From: Chloroflexota bacterium
GTDB lineage: Bacteria > Chloroflexota > Anaerolineae > Aggregatilineales > Phototrophicaceae
DNA: 64,000 nt
Direction: 5' to 3'
NCBI GenBank assembly: GCA_011523615.1
Contig: WTGJ01000027.1
Location: forward strand, 521,333-585,332
Below the pieces are notes generated by a model, which saw only the letters and a program-made list of their open reading frames with translations, was not told where the DNA came from and searched no databases. Positions 15,532 to 25,064 of this stretch are shown here, one piece after another (positions within the stretch are counted from its first letter, which is position 1; each line of letters begins with the position of its first letter). A program made the position numbers and the translations under genes.

Positions 15532-17418
15532 TCAATCTGCCAACAGGTATTGTTGCAGCCAACGTCTCATCCGCAGCATCAAGTCCAGCTGATGCGCCCT
15601 TTCCTGGATGCCATGCGGTTCCCGAGGATACAGGACGAGCTCAGAGGGCACTCCCAGATATTGCAAAGCCGTGTAAAATTCAACCGATTGTTCCGGTGGT
15701 GCGACGATGTCTTCCGCACCGTGGACCAGTAAAGTTGGCGTGCGGACGCGGTCCACATAGCGGATGGGTGAACGAGACCAGTGCCGCTCCATGTCATCGT
15801 AGACGTTGGAACCGAACATGGTGCTCTGCCATTCACGATTGAGCACGACTCCATAATTGGAGACGTAATTGGTGATGTTCGCTCCGGCGATGGAGCAGCG
15901 AAAGCGGTCGGTCTGGGTGACGGCCCAGGTGCTCAAGAAGCCGGCGTAACTCCAACCCATGATGGCCAATCGGTTTGCATCTGCCGTGCCTTCCGCAACG
16001 AGGGCGTCGATGCCCGCCATGATGTCTTGCCAATCGCCACCGCCCAAATCCCCTACATTCGCCGCCTGATACGCATGACCACGCCCCCAACTGCCTCTGG
16101 GATTGGGCAACAAAACGGTGCAACCCAATTCCAGAAAAACCCGCACCCAGGATGAAAAATACCGCGGTATGATGGATAACGAAGGGCCACCGTGGACATT
16201 GGCTACCATGGGTGGAATCTCACCCGATGCAGTCGGATTGGGGTATGCCAGGTAGGCGTGGGTCGGCGTGCCATCCGCATGTTGCCAGTAACGGTTCTCC
16301 GTACGAATGGGTGGTAGTGCATCCAGCGGGTAAGCAAAATCACTGACGGGGCGAGATTCACCGTTTTCTAAAGAACCCAGGTGTATCTGGGGTGGATCAG
16401 AGAAACTCTCGCGAACGGTTGCGAATCGCATTCCGACCGCGCTGACGGCTTCTGTCCCTCCCCCGTTGATGGCAAACTCCCCGCGGAAAATTGAGTGGTG
16501 GGAACCATCCTCAGGATTCAGCCAAGCCAACATGACAGCTTCGATGTGCCGCGCCCCATACAAAATGCCTGCTTCACGCCAATCGATCCAGGTGATCGAA
16601 TGGTCGATCGCTGGTGTGAGGTTGCGCGGTTCACCCCCCGATTGGGGTATCACATAAACTTCCCCGGACACATTCCCTTCATCGCTGCAAACGCCACTCA
16701 CAAAAGCCAGGTATTCACCATTGGGTGACCAGCTCAACCGCCCAATTTGATGCGGCGTCTGGGGCAGAAGTTCCATGCAATGATGAGTCGCCAGGGAAAT
16801 CAAATGCAAGCGTGCATGGTACCAACCCTGCATTGGATTGGGGTGGTCTGAAGCGAGAATGGCGGCGTAGTCACCAGCCGGTGATATGGCAAACTCATGC
16901 ACATTCAGGTCAGGTGGGCTGACGAATTGCCGCCTACCATCCCCCACAGAAACCAACATCAATCGGGCAAAATTGGGTGCTGCATCGACCACCAGCGGAT
17001 CGGCAGGTTCGCGCTTTGGGCGGGCGATGCAGGCAATCTTGGTTCCATCCGGCTGCCAGGCAGGTGCACTGGCTTCTTCATCCGGCGCGCTCAGCAATTC
17101 ACTGACCTCTCCTGACAAGTCGGTAACGTGCAATTGCGTTGCCGCTTCTTGCTCTGGTTTGGTAAGGAAGGCCAACAGCCTGCCATCAGGTGACCAGCGT
17201 GGGGAACGATTGCTGCCCTTGCGAGCGGCTTCCAGAACGCGGCATTTGCCATCCGTGAGATCCAGGAGCTGAATCTCAGAAAGATGCGGGGTATGGGCAT
17301 CGGGCTTATTAAAGGCGCCCAAAACAAATGCGATCCATTTCCCATCGGGCGATAACTGAACATCCGACGGCGACCGTACATCCAATACGGCATCCATGAA
17401 GGCAGGGATTTCCGACAT
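15532..17418 (-). CDS. S9 family serine peptidase (prolyl oligopeptidase/acylaminoacyl peptidase type)
   Basis: Cleaves short peptides, probably in the cytoplasm since no signal peptide is visible. It has 628 residues from the ATG at 17418. An N-terminal seven-bladed propeller (about 1-360) has PD40-like repeats such as LSPDGKWIAFVLG, RWSPDGRLLAFL and SWSPNGEYLAFVSG. The C-terminal alpha/beta hydrolase has GWSYAG near residue 490 (nucleophile Ser), HGAEDIVAPPE near 570 (Asp) and REPHGI near 600 (His). The ATG overlaps the oppC stop by one base (TGATG), so it is the last gene of oppA-oppB-oppC-peptidase. Context suggests it digests imported oligopeptides. Confidence 0.92.
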   Translation of the reverse strand: MSEIPAFMDAVLDVRSPSDVQLSPDGKWIAFVLGAFNKPDAHTPHLSEIQLLDLTDGKCRVLEAARKGSNRSPRWSPDGRLLAFLTKPEQEAATQLHVTDLSGEVSELLSAPDEEASAPAWQPDGTKIACIARPKREPADPLVVDAAPNFARLMLVSVGDGRRQFVSPPDLNVHEFAISPAGDYAAILASDHPNPMQGWYHARLHLISLATHHCMELLPQTPHQIGRLSWSPNGEYLAFVSGVCSDEGNVSGEVYVIPQSGGEPRNLTPAIDHSITWIDWREAGILYGARHIEAVMLAWLNPEDGSHHSIFRGEFAINGGGTEAVSAVGMRFATVRESFSDPPQIHLGSLENGESRPVSDFAYPLDALPPIRTENRYWQHADGTPTHAYLAYPNPTASGEIPPMVANVHGGPSLSIIPRYFSSWVRVFLELGCTVLLPNPRGSWGRGHAYQAANVGDLGGGDWQDIMAGIDALVAEGTADANRLAIMGWSYAGFLSTWAVTQTDRFRCSIAGANITNYVSNYGVVLNREWQSTMFGSNVYDDMERHWSRSPIRYVDRVRTPTLLVHGAEDIVAPPEQSVEFYTALQYLGVPSELVLYPREPHGIQERAHQLDLMLRMRRWLQQYLLAD

Positions 17419-18437
17419 CAATCTACTCCTCTCATCCGGGGGTCCAAGGCATCTCTGAGGCCATCACCCAGAAAATTGAAGGCGAACATCACAATGAAAA
17501 GAGCCAGCGCAGGAAACACGGTCAGGTAGGGATAGTTTTGGATGTATTGAGCACCTTCGGCGATCATCCCGCCCCAGCTGGGAGTTGGCGGCAATACGCC
17601 AAGGCCGATGAAACTCAAAAAGGCTTCGTAGGAGATGTAGGCGGGGATGGCGAGGGTCTCCGCGATGATCATGGGCCCCAAGATATTCGGCATGACATGA
17701 CGAAATAGGATTCGTGGAGTGCTTGCCCCCAAGGCACGGGCGGCTGCAATGTACTCCGTTTGCCGAATGCTGAGCACCTGGCCCCGCGCCAGACGACCGT
17801 TGCCCATCCACGACGTGATGCCGATGCCGATGAATACGAACAACAGACCGCCGATGGAGGCATCCAATCTGCCCAGGGCAAAGATGAACGTTCCGGGAGA
17901 AGATTCGCGGAAAGAATTGCGAAAGTACACGAGCATCAAAATGATGAATAGCAACGTGGGAAACGCATACATCACATCTGCGATGCGCATGATTGCGTTA
18001 TCCACGCCGCCACCTAAAAACCCCGAAGTCACGCCGATGATCGTGCCGAGGATCAAGGCGACTGTGGGGCCGATGAAGGCCACCAACAAGGAGACTCTTG
18101 CGCCATACAGGATGCGACTGAATACATCTCGCCCCAGTTTATCGGCACCCAGCGGGTATTCATTATTGATGAGTGTGTAACCGCCTTCTTCCATGGGTTT
18201 CAAGTTGGGAAAAACGCGGGATATCCACAATGGAATCGCAAAGGGAGCACGAAGATTGGCTTCATCAAAGCCTTTGGGAGCGATCATCGGGGCGAACACA
18301 GCAGCGATGAGGATCACGAGGATGATGATCGCGCCGGTGACTGCTGCCCTATTCCGCGAAAGTCGGACGAGAGCATCCCACCAGAGGCTGCGCTCCTGAT
18401 GTACTTCTAGGCCCTTGATTTGATCGGTTTGATCCAT
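17418..18437 (-). CDS. oppC: ABC peptide/nickel transporter permease, OppC type
   Basis: Inner-membrane permease subunit for oligopeptide uptake. It has 339 residues. An N-terminal OppC_N helix (about 34-52) is followed by the BPD_transp_1 domain with five more helices. The EAA loop, which contacts the ATPase, contains EYIAAARALGASTPRILFRHV near residue 230. ADKLGRDVFSRILYGARVSL is a second OppC landmark. Its start overlaps the oppB stop by one base (TGATG), and its stop overlaps the peptidase start in the same way. No oppD or oppF ATPase gene is in the window, so the pump depends on ATPases encoded elsewhere. Confidence 0.93.
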   Translation of the reverse strand: MDQTDQIKGLEVHQERSLWWDALVRLSRNRAAVTGAIIILVILIAAVFAPMIAPKGFDEANLRAPFAIPLWISRVFPNLKPMEEGGYTLINNEYPLGADKLGRDVFSRILYGARVSLLVAFIGPTVALILGTIIGVTSGFLGGGVDNAIMRIADVMYAFPTLLFIILMLVYFRNSFRESSPGTFIFALGRLDASIGGLLFVFIGIGITSWMGNGRLARGQVLSIRQTEYIAAARALGASTPRILFRHVMPNILGPMIIAETLAIPAYISYEAFLSFIGLGVLPPTPSWGGMIAEGAQYIQNYPYLTVFPALALFIVMFAFNFLGDGLRDALDPRMRGVD

Positions 18438-19450
18438 CAGTAGTATCTGATTCTCGGGTCCAGCCAGGCATAGGCCACATCAACCAGGGTGTTTGCCAGT
18501 ACCACGAGCGTGGCGAGCAAGAGGATGGAACCCATGATGACGGAATAATCTCGCCCAAACAACGAGACGACGAAGAACCTGCCCATGCCGGGGATCGCAA
18601 AGATGGTCTCTACGATGAAACTTCCCGTAATGAGGAACGCGAGCATGGGACCTATCACGGTCACTACTGGGATCAGTGCATTTTTCAAGACGTGACCGAC
18701 GACCACTTGCCGCTCTCGCAAGCCTTTAGCATGCGCTGTTCTCACGAAATCTTCATTCAACACCTGCAACATGCTGGCCCGCGTGACGCGGGCGATGACC
18801 GCGGATTGGCTGAATCCGAGAGTGACGACCGGCAGGATCATCTGCGATGGTTTCCCCCACCCCGAGAGTGGCAACCAACCCAACTGCACACCGATTACAT
18901 ACTGGAGGATGGGTGCAGAGATGATCACCGGAATCGAGACCCCGAAGATCGCAATGCCCATGCCGAAATAATCATAAAATGTGTTCCTCCGCAACGCGGC
19001 GATCACCCCCAAAGGTAAGCCCAGGGCGATGGCGAAGATGCTCGCCTGCAAACCCAGTTGAGCCGACAGTGGTAAATTCTCACGGAATATATCATTCACC
19101 GTCCGGGTGGTGGATTTGTAAGAAGGGCCAAAATCCATCCAGCGAAAGACCAGTTCATCCGAAAATGGCAGGGGGAAGTTGATCAAGTAATCGCTGCGGG
19201 AAGCAGGATCCAGCCTTCCGCGAGTCACGACCGGCACGATGAGGTTCGTCATATAGTTGATGTATTGTTCGGGGAGGGAGAGGTGCAAGCCATATCTAAT
19301 TTGCAATTGTTCCAAAGTAGCCGGTGGCAGTGGTCTTTCTAAGGTGAATGGCCCACCGGGTACTGCATGCATGAAGATGAAGGTGATGATGGAGACGACC
19401 AACAACACCAGGATCATCCAACTCAGGCGACGAACGATGAATTTAGTCAT
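18437..19450 (-). CDS. oppB: ABC peptide/nickel transporter permease, OppB type
   Basis: Partner permease of OppC. It has 337 residues. The N-terminal signature FIVRRLSWMILVLLVVSIIT is followed by a long external loop and then the permease domain with five helices. The EAA loop contains DFVRTAHAKGLRERQVVVGH near residue 227. The C-terminal DVAYAWLDPRIRY is the standard ending of this family. It is separated from oppA by about 100 bp holding a strong hairpin, and is translationally coupled to oppC downstream. Confidence 0.93.
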   Translation of the reverse strand: MTKFIVRRLSWMILVLLVVSIITFIFMHAVPGGPFTLERPLPPATLEQLQIRYGLHLSLPEQYINYMTNLIVPVVTRGRLDPASRSDYLINFPLPFSDELVFRWMDFGPSYKSTTRTVNDIFRENLPLSAQLGLQASIFAIALGLPLGVIAALRRNTFYDYFGMGIAIFGVSIPVIISAPILQYVIGVQLGWLPLSGWGKPSQMILPVVTLGFSQSAVIARVTRASMLQVLNEDFVRTAHAKGLRERQVVVGHVLKNALIPVVTVIGPMLAFLITGSFIVETIFAIPGMGRFFVVSLFGRDYSVIMGSILLLATLVVLANTLVDVAYAWLDPRIRYY

Positions 19451-19477
19451 GTATCATGTAATTCAGCTATGCCAAAA

Positions 19478-19501
19478 CGGGGGTGTTCGACAACACCCCC
19501 G
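19478..19501 (-). terminator. strong hairpin between oppA and oppB
   Basis: A perfect 10-bp inverted repeat with a 4-base loop lies about 50 bp after the oppA stop. On the minus strand it is followed by a short run of T (TTTT). The T-run is weak, so partial termination or protection of the oppA 3' end is likelier than full stop. This matches the usual excess of binding protein over permease. Confidence 0.65.
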
Positions 19502-19552
19502 CTTGTTCTGCATGTTCATCCAAGGACGAATGGTCCATGAATTCCTTTTGAA

Positions 19553-21229
19553 TTACTCGCTCGTTTTCTCCCATTTCCAGAATGCTTGCAAGCTGCTGGG
19601 GACGAACGTGCGGGTAAGATTCAGTTTGGTGAGCGTGGGAACCACACCCCAAGAAATCGGTACGATGGCGGCATCGTCGACGACAATTTGGTTTTCTGCT
19701 TGGCGATAGAGCTCCCGTCGCGTGTCTGCATCGGATTCCGCCTGAGCTGCATTCACCAGGTCATCGAATGCGGCGCTGGCATACTTGCCGTAGTTGTACT
19801 GACCGCCGGAAAGGTACTGATCGCGCAGGAAATTGTTGGCGTCATTGTAGTCTGGGCACCAGCCAGCGAAGTGGATGGGACCGGCATCTTCAATGGCCCG
19901 CGACCAGTAGGTCGTGACATCTTGCGGCGCCAGCTCTACCCGAATGCCCAGCTCATCTTCCCAGATCACCTGGAAGAACTGTGCACGAGTATTCTCGTTT
20001 TCACTATCGCGGAAATAAACCGTGATCGGTGGCAATTCATCTACCGAAGCCAAGCCCAGCGAATCTAGACCGGCGGCGAGCTCTTCGTCCGCCTTCATCG
20101 GATCATAAGCGATGCCGACATCCGGATCCGTTTCCGGTGTGGGCGCCAAGTAGATGCTGGGTGGTGTGATCCAGCGCGCCGGGATTCCTGCACCTTGCAA
20201 GACAGTGTCAACGAACAGTTCGCGGTCAATGGCGTAGGAGAAAGCGCGGCGGATGTGGACATTATCGAAGGGAGCTTTGTTGGTATGGAAACCGAGCACG
20301 AAGCTGCACGCACCGGGTGATAGGGTCAGTTCCTGGCTCAGCTCCGGGTCGGCTTTCAAGCGAGGGATCTGATCCGTTGGAACGCTCACGGTATCCAGGT
20401 TCCCTGCCTCATATTCACGCAGTGAAACCCCTTGATCCAAGAAGCGGAACACGATTTCGGCAGCTCTTGCCTGGGCATAACCGTCTGAACCGGGCCAGTG
20501 CGGGTTGCGAACGAAGGTCATGCTGTCTTCATGAACCCAGTCTTTGAGCGCGTAGGGGCCAAAGGTTTGGATGTTTTCCGGCTCAATCCAGCGATTGCCA
20601 AATTCTTCGATCGCCCAGGCCGGGCTGGGTCGTGCCGACATCAAGCTATACAGCGGCAAGGCATAGCCCACGGAGATCGGTGCGGTCACGGAAAAAGTGA
20701 AGTCATCGATGGCTTGCACACCCAGATCGCTGCCATCGCTCTCACCCGCATTGAAGGCCTCGCCACCGGCGACGAGGGGGGCCAACATGAATGCGGAGAA
20801 GGTGCCGGTTTCTGGGTGCAAGGCACGACGGAAACCGTACACCACATCATGTGCTGTGACGATACGGGGATTGCCCATATCATCCATGACTTGCTCTACT
20901 TCACCTGTTTCGGCGTTGTAACGCACCCAGGGGATGCCTTCGAGCAGGTGGAAGGTCGTCGTCAAACCATCTTCGGAAACTTCCCAACTGCTCACGAAGC
21001 CAGGTTCCAGCTGATTGCTTTCTTCGTCCAAAGAGACGAGACCAGGGAACAGCAGATTGAGCAGGTACCAATCACGCATATTGATACCCTGCTGTGGGTC
21101 GATGCTCTGAGGGTCACCTGGACCACCAGAAAGTTGAATCGTGGCATCATCTTGTGCTTGGGTCAAGCCTGTCGTAAGCGCGATGAGGAGCACAATGAGT
21201 GTCACGTACCAGAGATTCTTGCTGTGCAC
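19553..21229 (-). CDS. oppA: oligopeptide ABC transporter substrate-binding protein
   Basis: Extracytoplasmic peptide-binding protein (SBP_bac_5) that feeds OppBC. It has 558 residues. A Sec signal peptide (about 1-25) ends in Thr-Gln-Ala; no lipobox Cys is seen. The family signature region near residue 90-130 (TAHDVVYGFRRALHPETG) and the later FDNVHIRRAFSYAIDRELFV are present. The C-terminal part has the expected YNYGKYASAAFDDLVNAAQ. The start is GTG at 21229, six bases after a clean AGGAG (21236-21240), with a good promoter upstream. First gene of the uptake operon. Confidence 0.94.
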   Translation of the reverse strand: MHSKNLWYVTLIVLLIALTTGLTQAQDDATIQLSGGPGDPQSIDPQQGINMRDWYLLNLLFPGLVSLDEESNQLEPGFVSSWEVSEDGLTTTFHLLEGIPWVRYNAETGEVEQVMDDMGNPRIVTAHDVVYGFRRALHPETGTFSAFMLAPLVAGGEAFNAGESDGSDLGVQAIDDFTFSVTAPISVGYALPLYSLMSARPSPAWAIEEFGNRWIEPENIQTFGPYALKDWVHEDSMTFVRNPHWPGSDGYAQARAAEIVFRFLDQGVSLREYEAGNLDTVSVPTDQIPRLKADPELSQELTLSPGACSFVLGFHTNKAPFDNVHIRRAFSYAIDRELFVDTVLQGAGIPARWITPPSIYLAPTPETDPDVGIAYDPMKADEELAAGLDSLGLASVDELPPITVYFRDSENENTRAQFFQVIWEDELGIRVELAPQDVTTYWSRAIEDAGPIHFAGWCPDYNDANNFLRDQYLSGGQYNYGKYASAAFDDLVNAAQAESDADTRRELYRQAENQIVVDDAAIVPISWGVVPTLTKLNLTRTFVPSSLQAFWKWEKTSE

Positions 21230-21263
21230 GAGTTTCTCCTTTCTTTAACCATCTTTGCGGGAG

Positions 21264-21292
21264 ATGCTACCGAATCGAGTTAGTTTTGTCAA
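21264..21292 (-). promoter_or_regulatory. promoter of the opp operon
   Basis: On the minus strand a perfect TTGACA (21287-21292), a 17-bp spacer and TAGCAT (21264-21269) lie 35 bp before the GTG start. A strong AGGAG follows at 21236-21240. This is one of the best-formed promoters in the window. Confidence 0.75.
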
Positions 21293-21311
21293 AAATAAAT
21301 CGAGTGGATTC

Positions 21312-22622
21312 TCAATTGCTGCGGAGTCTCCCACAACATTTCTTGTACTTGATACCGCTGCCACAGGGACAGGTTTCATTGCGTCCAGTGTGTGGGTAGC
21401 GGTGGTTTTTCCTGCGCTCCAATCCTGGCATTTGGCTCATGACCAGGGCCGGTGGTTTTTCCTCGCGCAGCAGCTGTGCCATGATCTGCATGGGTTCGTC
21501 GATGTGATTGAAAAAAGCGCGGTAACCTTCACACAGGTAATTCAAGCCCGCTTCACCAGCAGGGGTTTGGATGATGCGATTCTTGGGGCAGCCACCGTTG
21601 CATACGAAGCGCACCTCACAATCCAAACAGTATTGAGGCAAAGCATCTCGTTTCGCTTCGCCGAATTGGCGCTGATCCGCCCCCACCACGATTTCAGCCA
21701 AAGGTACATCCATGATGTTGCCTAGGTGATAATTGGGTTCTACATAGTGGTCACAACTATAGACGGATCCTTCATGTTCGATGGCTAAGGCGCGACCGCA
21801 AGTTTCTTCGAAGACGCACAAACCGGCCGGATTCCCCGACCAAGCCGCCAACGCAACGTCAAAGATCTGGACGAAAACCCGACCCACGTCATTCCTCACC
21901 CACTGATCAAAGATGGCGATCAGGAATTCTCCGTACTTGGTCGCGGTAACGGAGCGGTCGGTCACGGTGTGTCCTTCCTGATAGCCCGTCGCGTTTTCCC
22001 TCTCTACGATGGGAATGAATTGTAGGTATCGGGCAGCCACCTCATCGCGCAGGAATTCATATACGCGAATGGGGTGATCTTCGTTGGCGGCATGAACGGT
22101 GGTCAGGATATTGAAAGAGACGTCATGCTGCTGCAGCAATTGGATGCCTTGCATCACCCGCTGGAAGGAAGGGGCGCCGCCTTTGTCTACGCGATAATGG
22201 TCATGCAGTTCTTGTGGGCCATCCAGACTGACACCGATCAGGAATTGATGTTCCCGAAAGAACCGGCACCATTCCTCATCGAGCGTGATGGCGTTGGTTT
22301 GCAAAGAATTCAGGATGCGCATGCCGGGCCGGCGGTATTTCGCTTGCAAGGCCACCGCCTTGCGGAAAAAATCCAATCCCATCAAGGTGGGTTCACCCCC
22401 CTGCCAGGCAAAACTGACTTCTGGATGAGGTTGGGCGCGGATGTATTGCTGGATGTATTCTTCCAGCACTGGATCCGACATGCGGAAATTACTGCCCGGA
22501 AACAACGCTTCTTTTTTGAGAAAATAACAATACTTGCAATCCAGGTTGCAAATGGCACCCCTGGGCTTGGTCATGATATGGAACGGAAACGGGGCAGTCG
22601 AAACGTCTTTCAACCCTGGCAT
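21312..22622 (-). CDS. radical SAM/SPASM maturase, anaerobic sulfatase-maturating enzyme type, with SEC-C tail
   Basis: Radical SAM enzyme resembling anaerobic sulfatase maturases, which convert an active-site Cys or Ser to formylglycine. It has 436 residues. The SAM-binding cluster motif is C25-x3-C29-x2-C32 (ICNLDCKYCYF). WQGGEPTLMGLDFF follows as the GGEP motif. SPASM cysteines occur at SCDHY, YCLDCEVRFVCNGGCPKN and the stretch before it. The last 20 residues form a SEC-C zinc motif (CPCGSGIKYKKCC). No sulfatase gene is in the window, so the target is unknown. It is transcribed divergently from the PD40 lipoprotein gene. Confidence 0.9.
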   Translation of the reverse strand: MPGLKDVSTAPFPFHIMTKPRGAICNLDCKYCYFLKKEALFPGSNFRMSDPVLEEYIQQYIRAQPHPEVSFAWQGGEPTLMGLDFFRKAVALQAKYRRPGMRILNSLQTNAITLDEEWCRFFREHQFLIGVSLDGPQELHDHYRVDKGGAPSFQRVMQGIQLLQQHDVSFNILTTVHAANEDHPIRVYEFLRDEVAARYLQFIPIVERENATGYQEGHTVTDRSVTATKYGEFLIAIFDQWVRNDVGRVFVQIFDVALAAWSGNPAGLCVFEETCGRALAIEHEGSVYSCDHYVEPNYHLGNIMDVPLAEIVVGADQRQFGEAKRDALPQYCLDCEVRFVCNGGCPKNRIIQTPAGEAGLNYLCEGYRAFFNHIDEPMQIMAQLLREEKPPALVMSQMPGLERRKNHRYPHTGRNETCPCGSGIKYKKCCGRLRSN

Positions 22623-22681
22623 GAGAACCGTTGTTCAGATCGCCTTACGCCGCATGCCTTCAATGTACTCTCTTGAGGCGG

Positions 22682-24280
22682 ATGAATCAAATCGCTAGAT
22701 TCTGCTTCATGCGTCCCCCCAAACTGTCGCTTGCCTGGCTGTCATCATTCAGCGGATTGCTGCTGTTCACCGCCTGTTCACTCACGCCATCCGGCAATCT
22801 CGCCCCGCCAACGTCCACAGCAACCCTTACCGAGACTCCCTCCCTCGTCAGCCCGAGCAGCGAGCCTTCCCGCACACCCAGTCCGACCGAGCGACCGACC
22901 AGCTTCCCCAGCTTGACGCCTGCCACACCGTCACCGACGGCTCCTCCCACTTTGCTTCCTTCGGCAAGCCCCACAGCAACGCCATTTACTGGCGTCGATT
23001 TTCGCAGGGATGAGATGCAAGTGCTGGATACCCTGCAGATTTCCGCCATCGATTTGCGCAGCCCACACCTGATCATACTGAACATCAACGATCGCAGCAG
23101 CGCAGGAAACCTGGCAACGGCATTGCCGGATTCTGAGCTGGCGGTCCTCTACTATGCCAATGCACGCAACCCGCAAAGATTGATCCCCGTGTTGGAATTG
23201 CACGGCAGCGCCCTCGGCAACATCTATCCTTCTGCCGATGGCAGTTCGCTGGTTTACTTGGAAGAACGGGTGTCAGGTGCGCTCAGTGTGTATGTGATGA
23301 CGCTGCGAGAAGGATTCCGCCTGCGGGTGTTGAGCCTGCTGGAAAGCGCCCCATTTGGCATCCAACTGCTTCCCAGCTGGTCTCCGGATGGCGATCGGTT
23401 TGCGCTCGCTTTGCCTTCGAATCACGATATGGACGTCTATGTTTTTGAAATGGTGGGCAACCAATGGCAACGGTACACGCACGGTCGGGGGGTAGATTTT
23501 CACCCGGTGTGGTCGCCCGATGGTCGCACCATCGCCTACCTCTCGGCTCTGCCCCCCTGCAAAGACTTACCGCCAGCAACCGCAGAGCCTTGCACCAGGC
23601 AAGAACCCACATTTCCCAGAAAAGGCCAGTTGCACCTGCTGGATACCACAACACGTGAGAGCAGAAGGATCAGCGATCACTGGATCCGTGAACCGCCGGT
23701 TTGGTTGAGTGATTCAGAAATATCCTTCCTGAGTGAAACGGGGATCGACGGTGACAGTGCGCGGAGCATTTGGCTTGCCGACATCCATACGGGCAATTTG
23801 CGGCAATTGACCCCGGGCATCCCTGCTCCACTTTCTGGTTTCGAAAACGTGTTTTGGAATGAGGAAGGTACGGCCATGGTCTTGCAGAATGCCGGCCAGG
23901 AGAACATCATCTGGCTCCTCGCTTCTGATGGATCGGTCCTGGGGAGCACCGCTGAATACCATTTCCCACGTTATGGGATGAGGGCCAGTTGGTCAGCGGA
24001 TCATTCTCGCGTCGCCATCGGTGGCGTCGAGGGACAGTGTCCTTACGGCGTCCTCGTCTTCAACCAGGAATTGGCTTTGATCTCGCAAGGCACCATCCCG
24101 CCGATGTGTGAGCCACAATACGCTCCTGATGGTAGTTTTCTTGCTTTCGAAGGGATAAACTCACGACTGGATGGCCGCATCCATGTCTATCTGGCGAGTC
24201 AAAATGGCTATGGAACGCGCATCCTGACGAGCGATTTGCGCGGTCAGAATCGATTGGTCGGTTGGGCCTGGGCACCCTGA
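22682..24280 (+). CDS. PD40/TolB-like beta-propeller lipoprotein
   Basis: Probable exported lipoprotein of unknown function. From the ATG at 22682 it has 532 residues. The lipobox LLFTAC follows a hydrophobic stretch, with Cys near residue 32. Next come a Thr/Pro/Ser-rich linker (about 40-105) and a propeller with PD40 repeats such as SWSPDGDRFALALPS and VWSPDGRTIAYLSAL. I chose 22682 because a GAGGCGG element lies just before it. The frame is open to 22631, and an ATG at 22709 would also keep the lipobox. It may act as a binding or scaffolding propeller; no enzymatic domain is visible. Confidence 0.8.
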   Translation: MNQIARFCFMRPPKLSLAWLSSFSGLLLFTACSLTPSGNLAPPTSTATLTETPSLVSPSSEPSRTPSPTERPTSFPSLTPATPSPTAPPTLLPSASPTATPFTGVDFRRDEMQVLDTLQISAIDLRSPHLIILNINDRSSAGNLATALPDSELAVLYYANARNPQRLIPVLELHGSALGNIYPSADGSSLVYLEERVSGALSVYVMTLREGFRLRVLSLLESAPFGIQLLPSWSPDGDRFALALPSNHDMDVYVFEMVGNQWQRYTHGRGVDFHPVWSPDGRTIAYLSALPPCKDLPPATAEPCTRQEPTFPRKGQLHLLDTTTRESRRISDHWIREPPVWLSDSEISFLSETGIDGDSARSIWLADIHTGNLRQLTPGIPAPLSGFENVFWNEEGTAMVLQNAGQENIIWLLASDGSVLGSTAEYHFPRYGMRASWSADHSRVAIGGVEGQCPYGVLVFNQELALISQGTIPPMCEPQYAPDGSFLAFEGINSRLDGRIHVYLASQNGYGTRILTSDLRGQNRLVGWAWAP

Positions 24281-24326
24281 TCGGCAAAGGAGGCTTGTTC
24301 TCGGCCCAGCGCAGACAGGAGTCGGC

Positions 24327-25064
24327 ATGGAAGACAGAGTCGCTTTGATCACCGGTGCGAGCCGCGGGATTGGCAAGGCGATCGCCATACAACTCGCTTC
24401 GTTGGGCGCCAGGGTAGCGATCAATTACCGCACTCGAGAGCAAGAGGCGCTGGCGGTTGAGCAACAGATTCGGTCAGAAGGAGGAGTGGCGAAGACCTTT
24501 GCCGCAGATGTATCTCAGGAAGCGGAAGTGCAAGCGTTGGTGAGTGAAGTAGCGCACGAATGGGGGCCGGTTGAAATCTTGGTGAACAACGCTGGCATCA
24601 CCCGCGATCAACTGATGGCCCGCATGAAGACCGCGGAATTCGATGCCGTGATGGCGAACAATCTTCGCAGTGCTTGGTTGCTTTCCAAAGCTTGCTTGCG
24701 CAACATGCTGCGCGCTCGCTATGGGCGGATCATCAACATCAGCAGCGTGAGCGCCTTGATGGGCAACGCCGGTCAGACCAATTATGCAGCCAGCAAAGCC
24801 GGCCTGATTGGGATGAGCAAGTCTCTGGCAAGGGAAGTGGCCAGCCGGGGCATTACCGTCAACGCAGTAGCACCGGGCTTCATCGAGACAGAGATGACGG
24901 CATCCCTGCCGGAATCCACCCTGACGTCGATCCGCAATGCCATCCCCATGGCCCGATTTGGGCAAGCCAGTGAAGTAGCCTCAGCGGTCACTTTTCTGGC
25001 TTCCGATGGAGCTCAATACATCACCGGGCAAACTTTGAGTGTGGATGGAGGGATGTACATGTGA
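24327..25064 (+). CDS. fabG: 3-oxoacyl-ACP reductase
   Basis: NADPH-dependent reduction of 3-oxoacyl-ACP in fatty acid synthesis. It has 245 residues and all hallmarks of classical SDRs: TGASRGIGKAIA near residue 9, NNAGITRD near 86, NISSVSA near 137 (catalytic Ser) and YAASKAG near 150 (catalytic Tyr and Lys). VDGGMYM at the end is typical of FabG. AGGAG precedes the ATG. The stop overlaps the HIT gene start (GTGA). No acpP or fabD/F neighbours occur, so a related acetoacetyl-CoA or other SDR role cannot be ruled out. Confidence 0.9.
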   Translation: MEDRVALITGASRGIGKAIAIQLASLGARVAINYRTREQEALAVEQQIRSEGGVAKTFAADVSQEAEVQALVSEVAHEWGPVEILVNNAGITRDQLMARMKTAEFDAVMANNLRSAWLLSKACLRNMLRARYGRIINISSVSALMGNAGQTNYAASKAGLIGMSKSLAREVASRGITVNAVAPGFIETEMTASLPESTLTSIRNAIPMARFGQASEVASAVTFLASDGAQYITGQTLSVDGGMYM

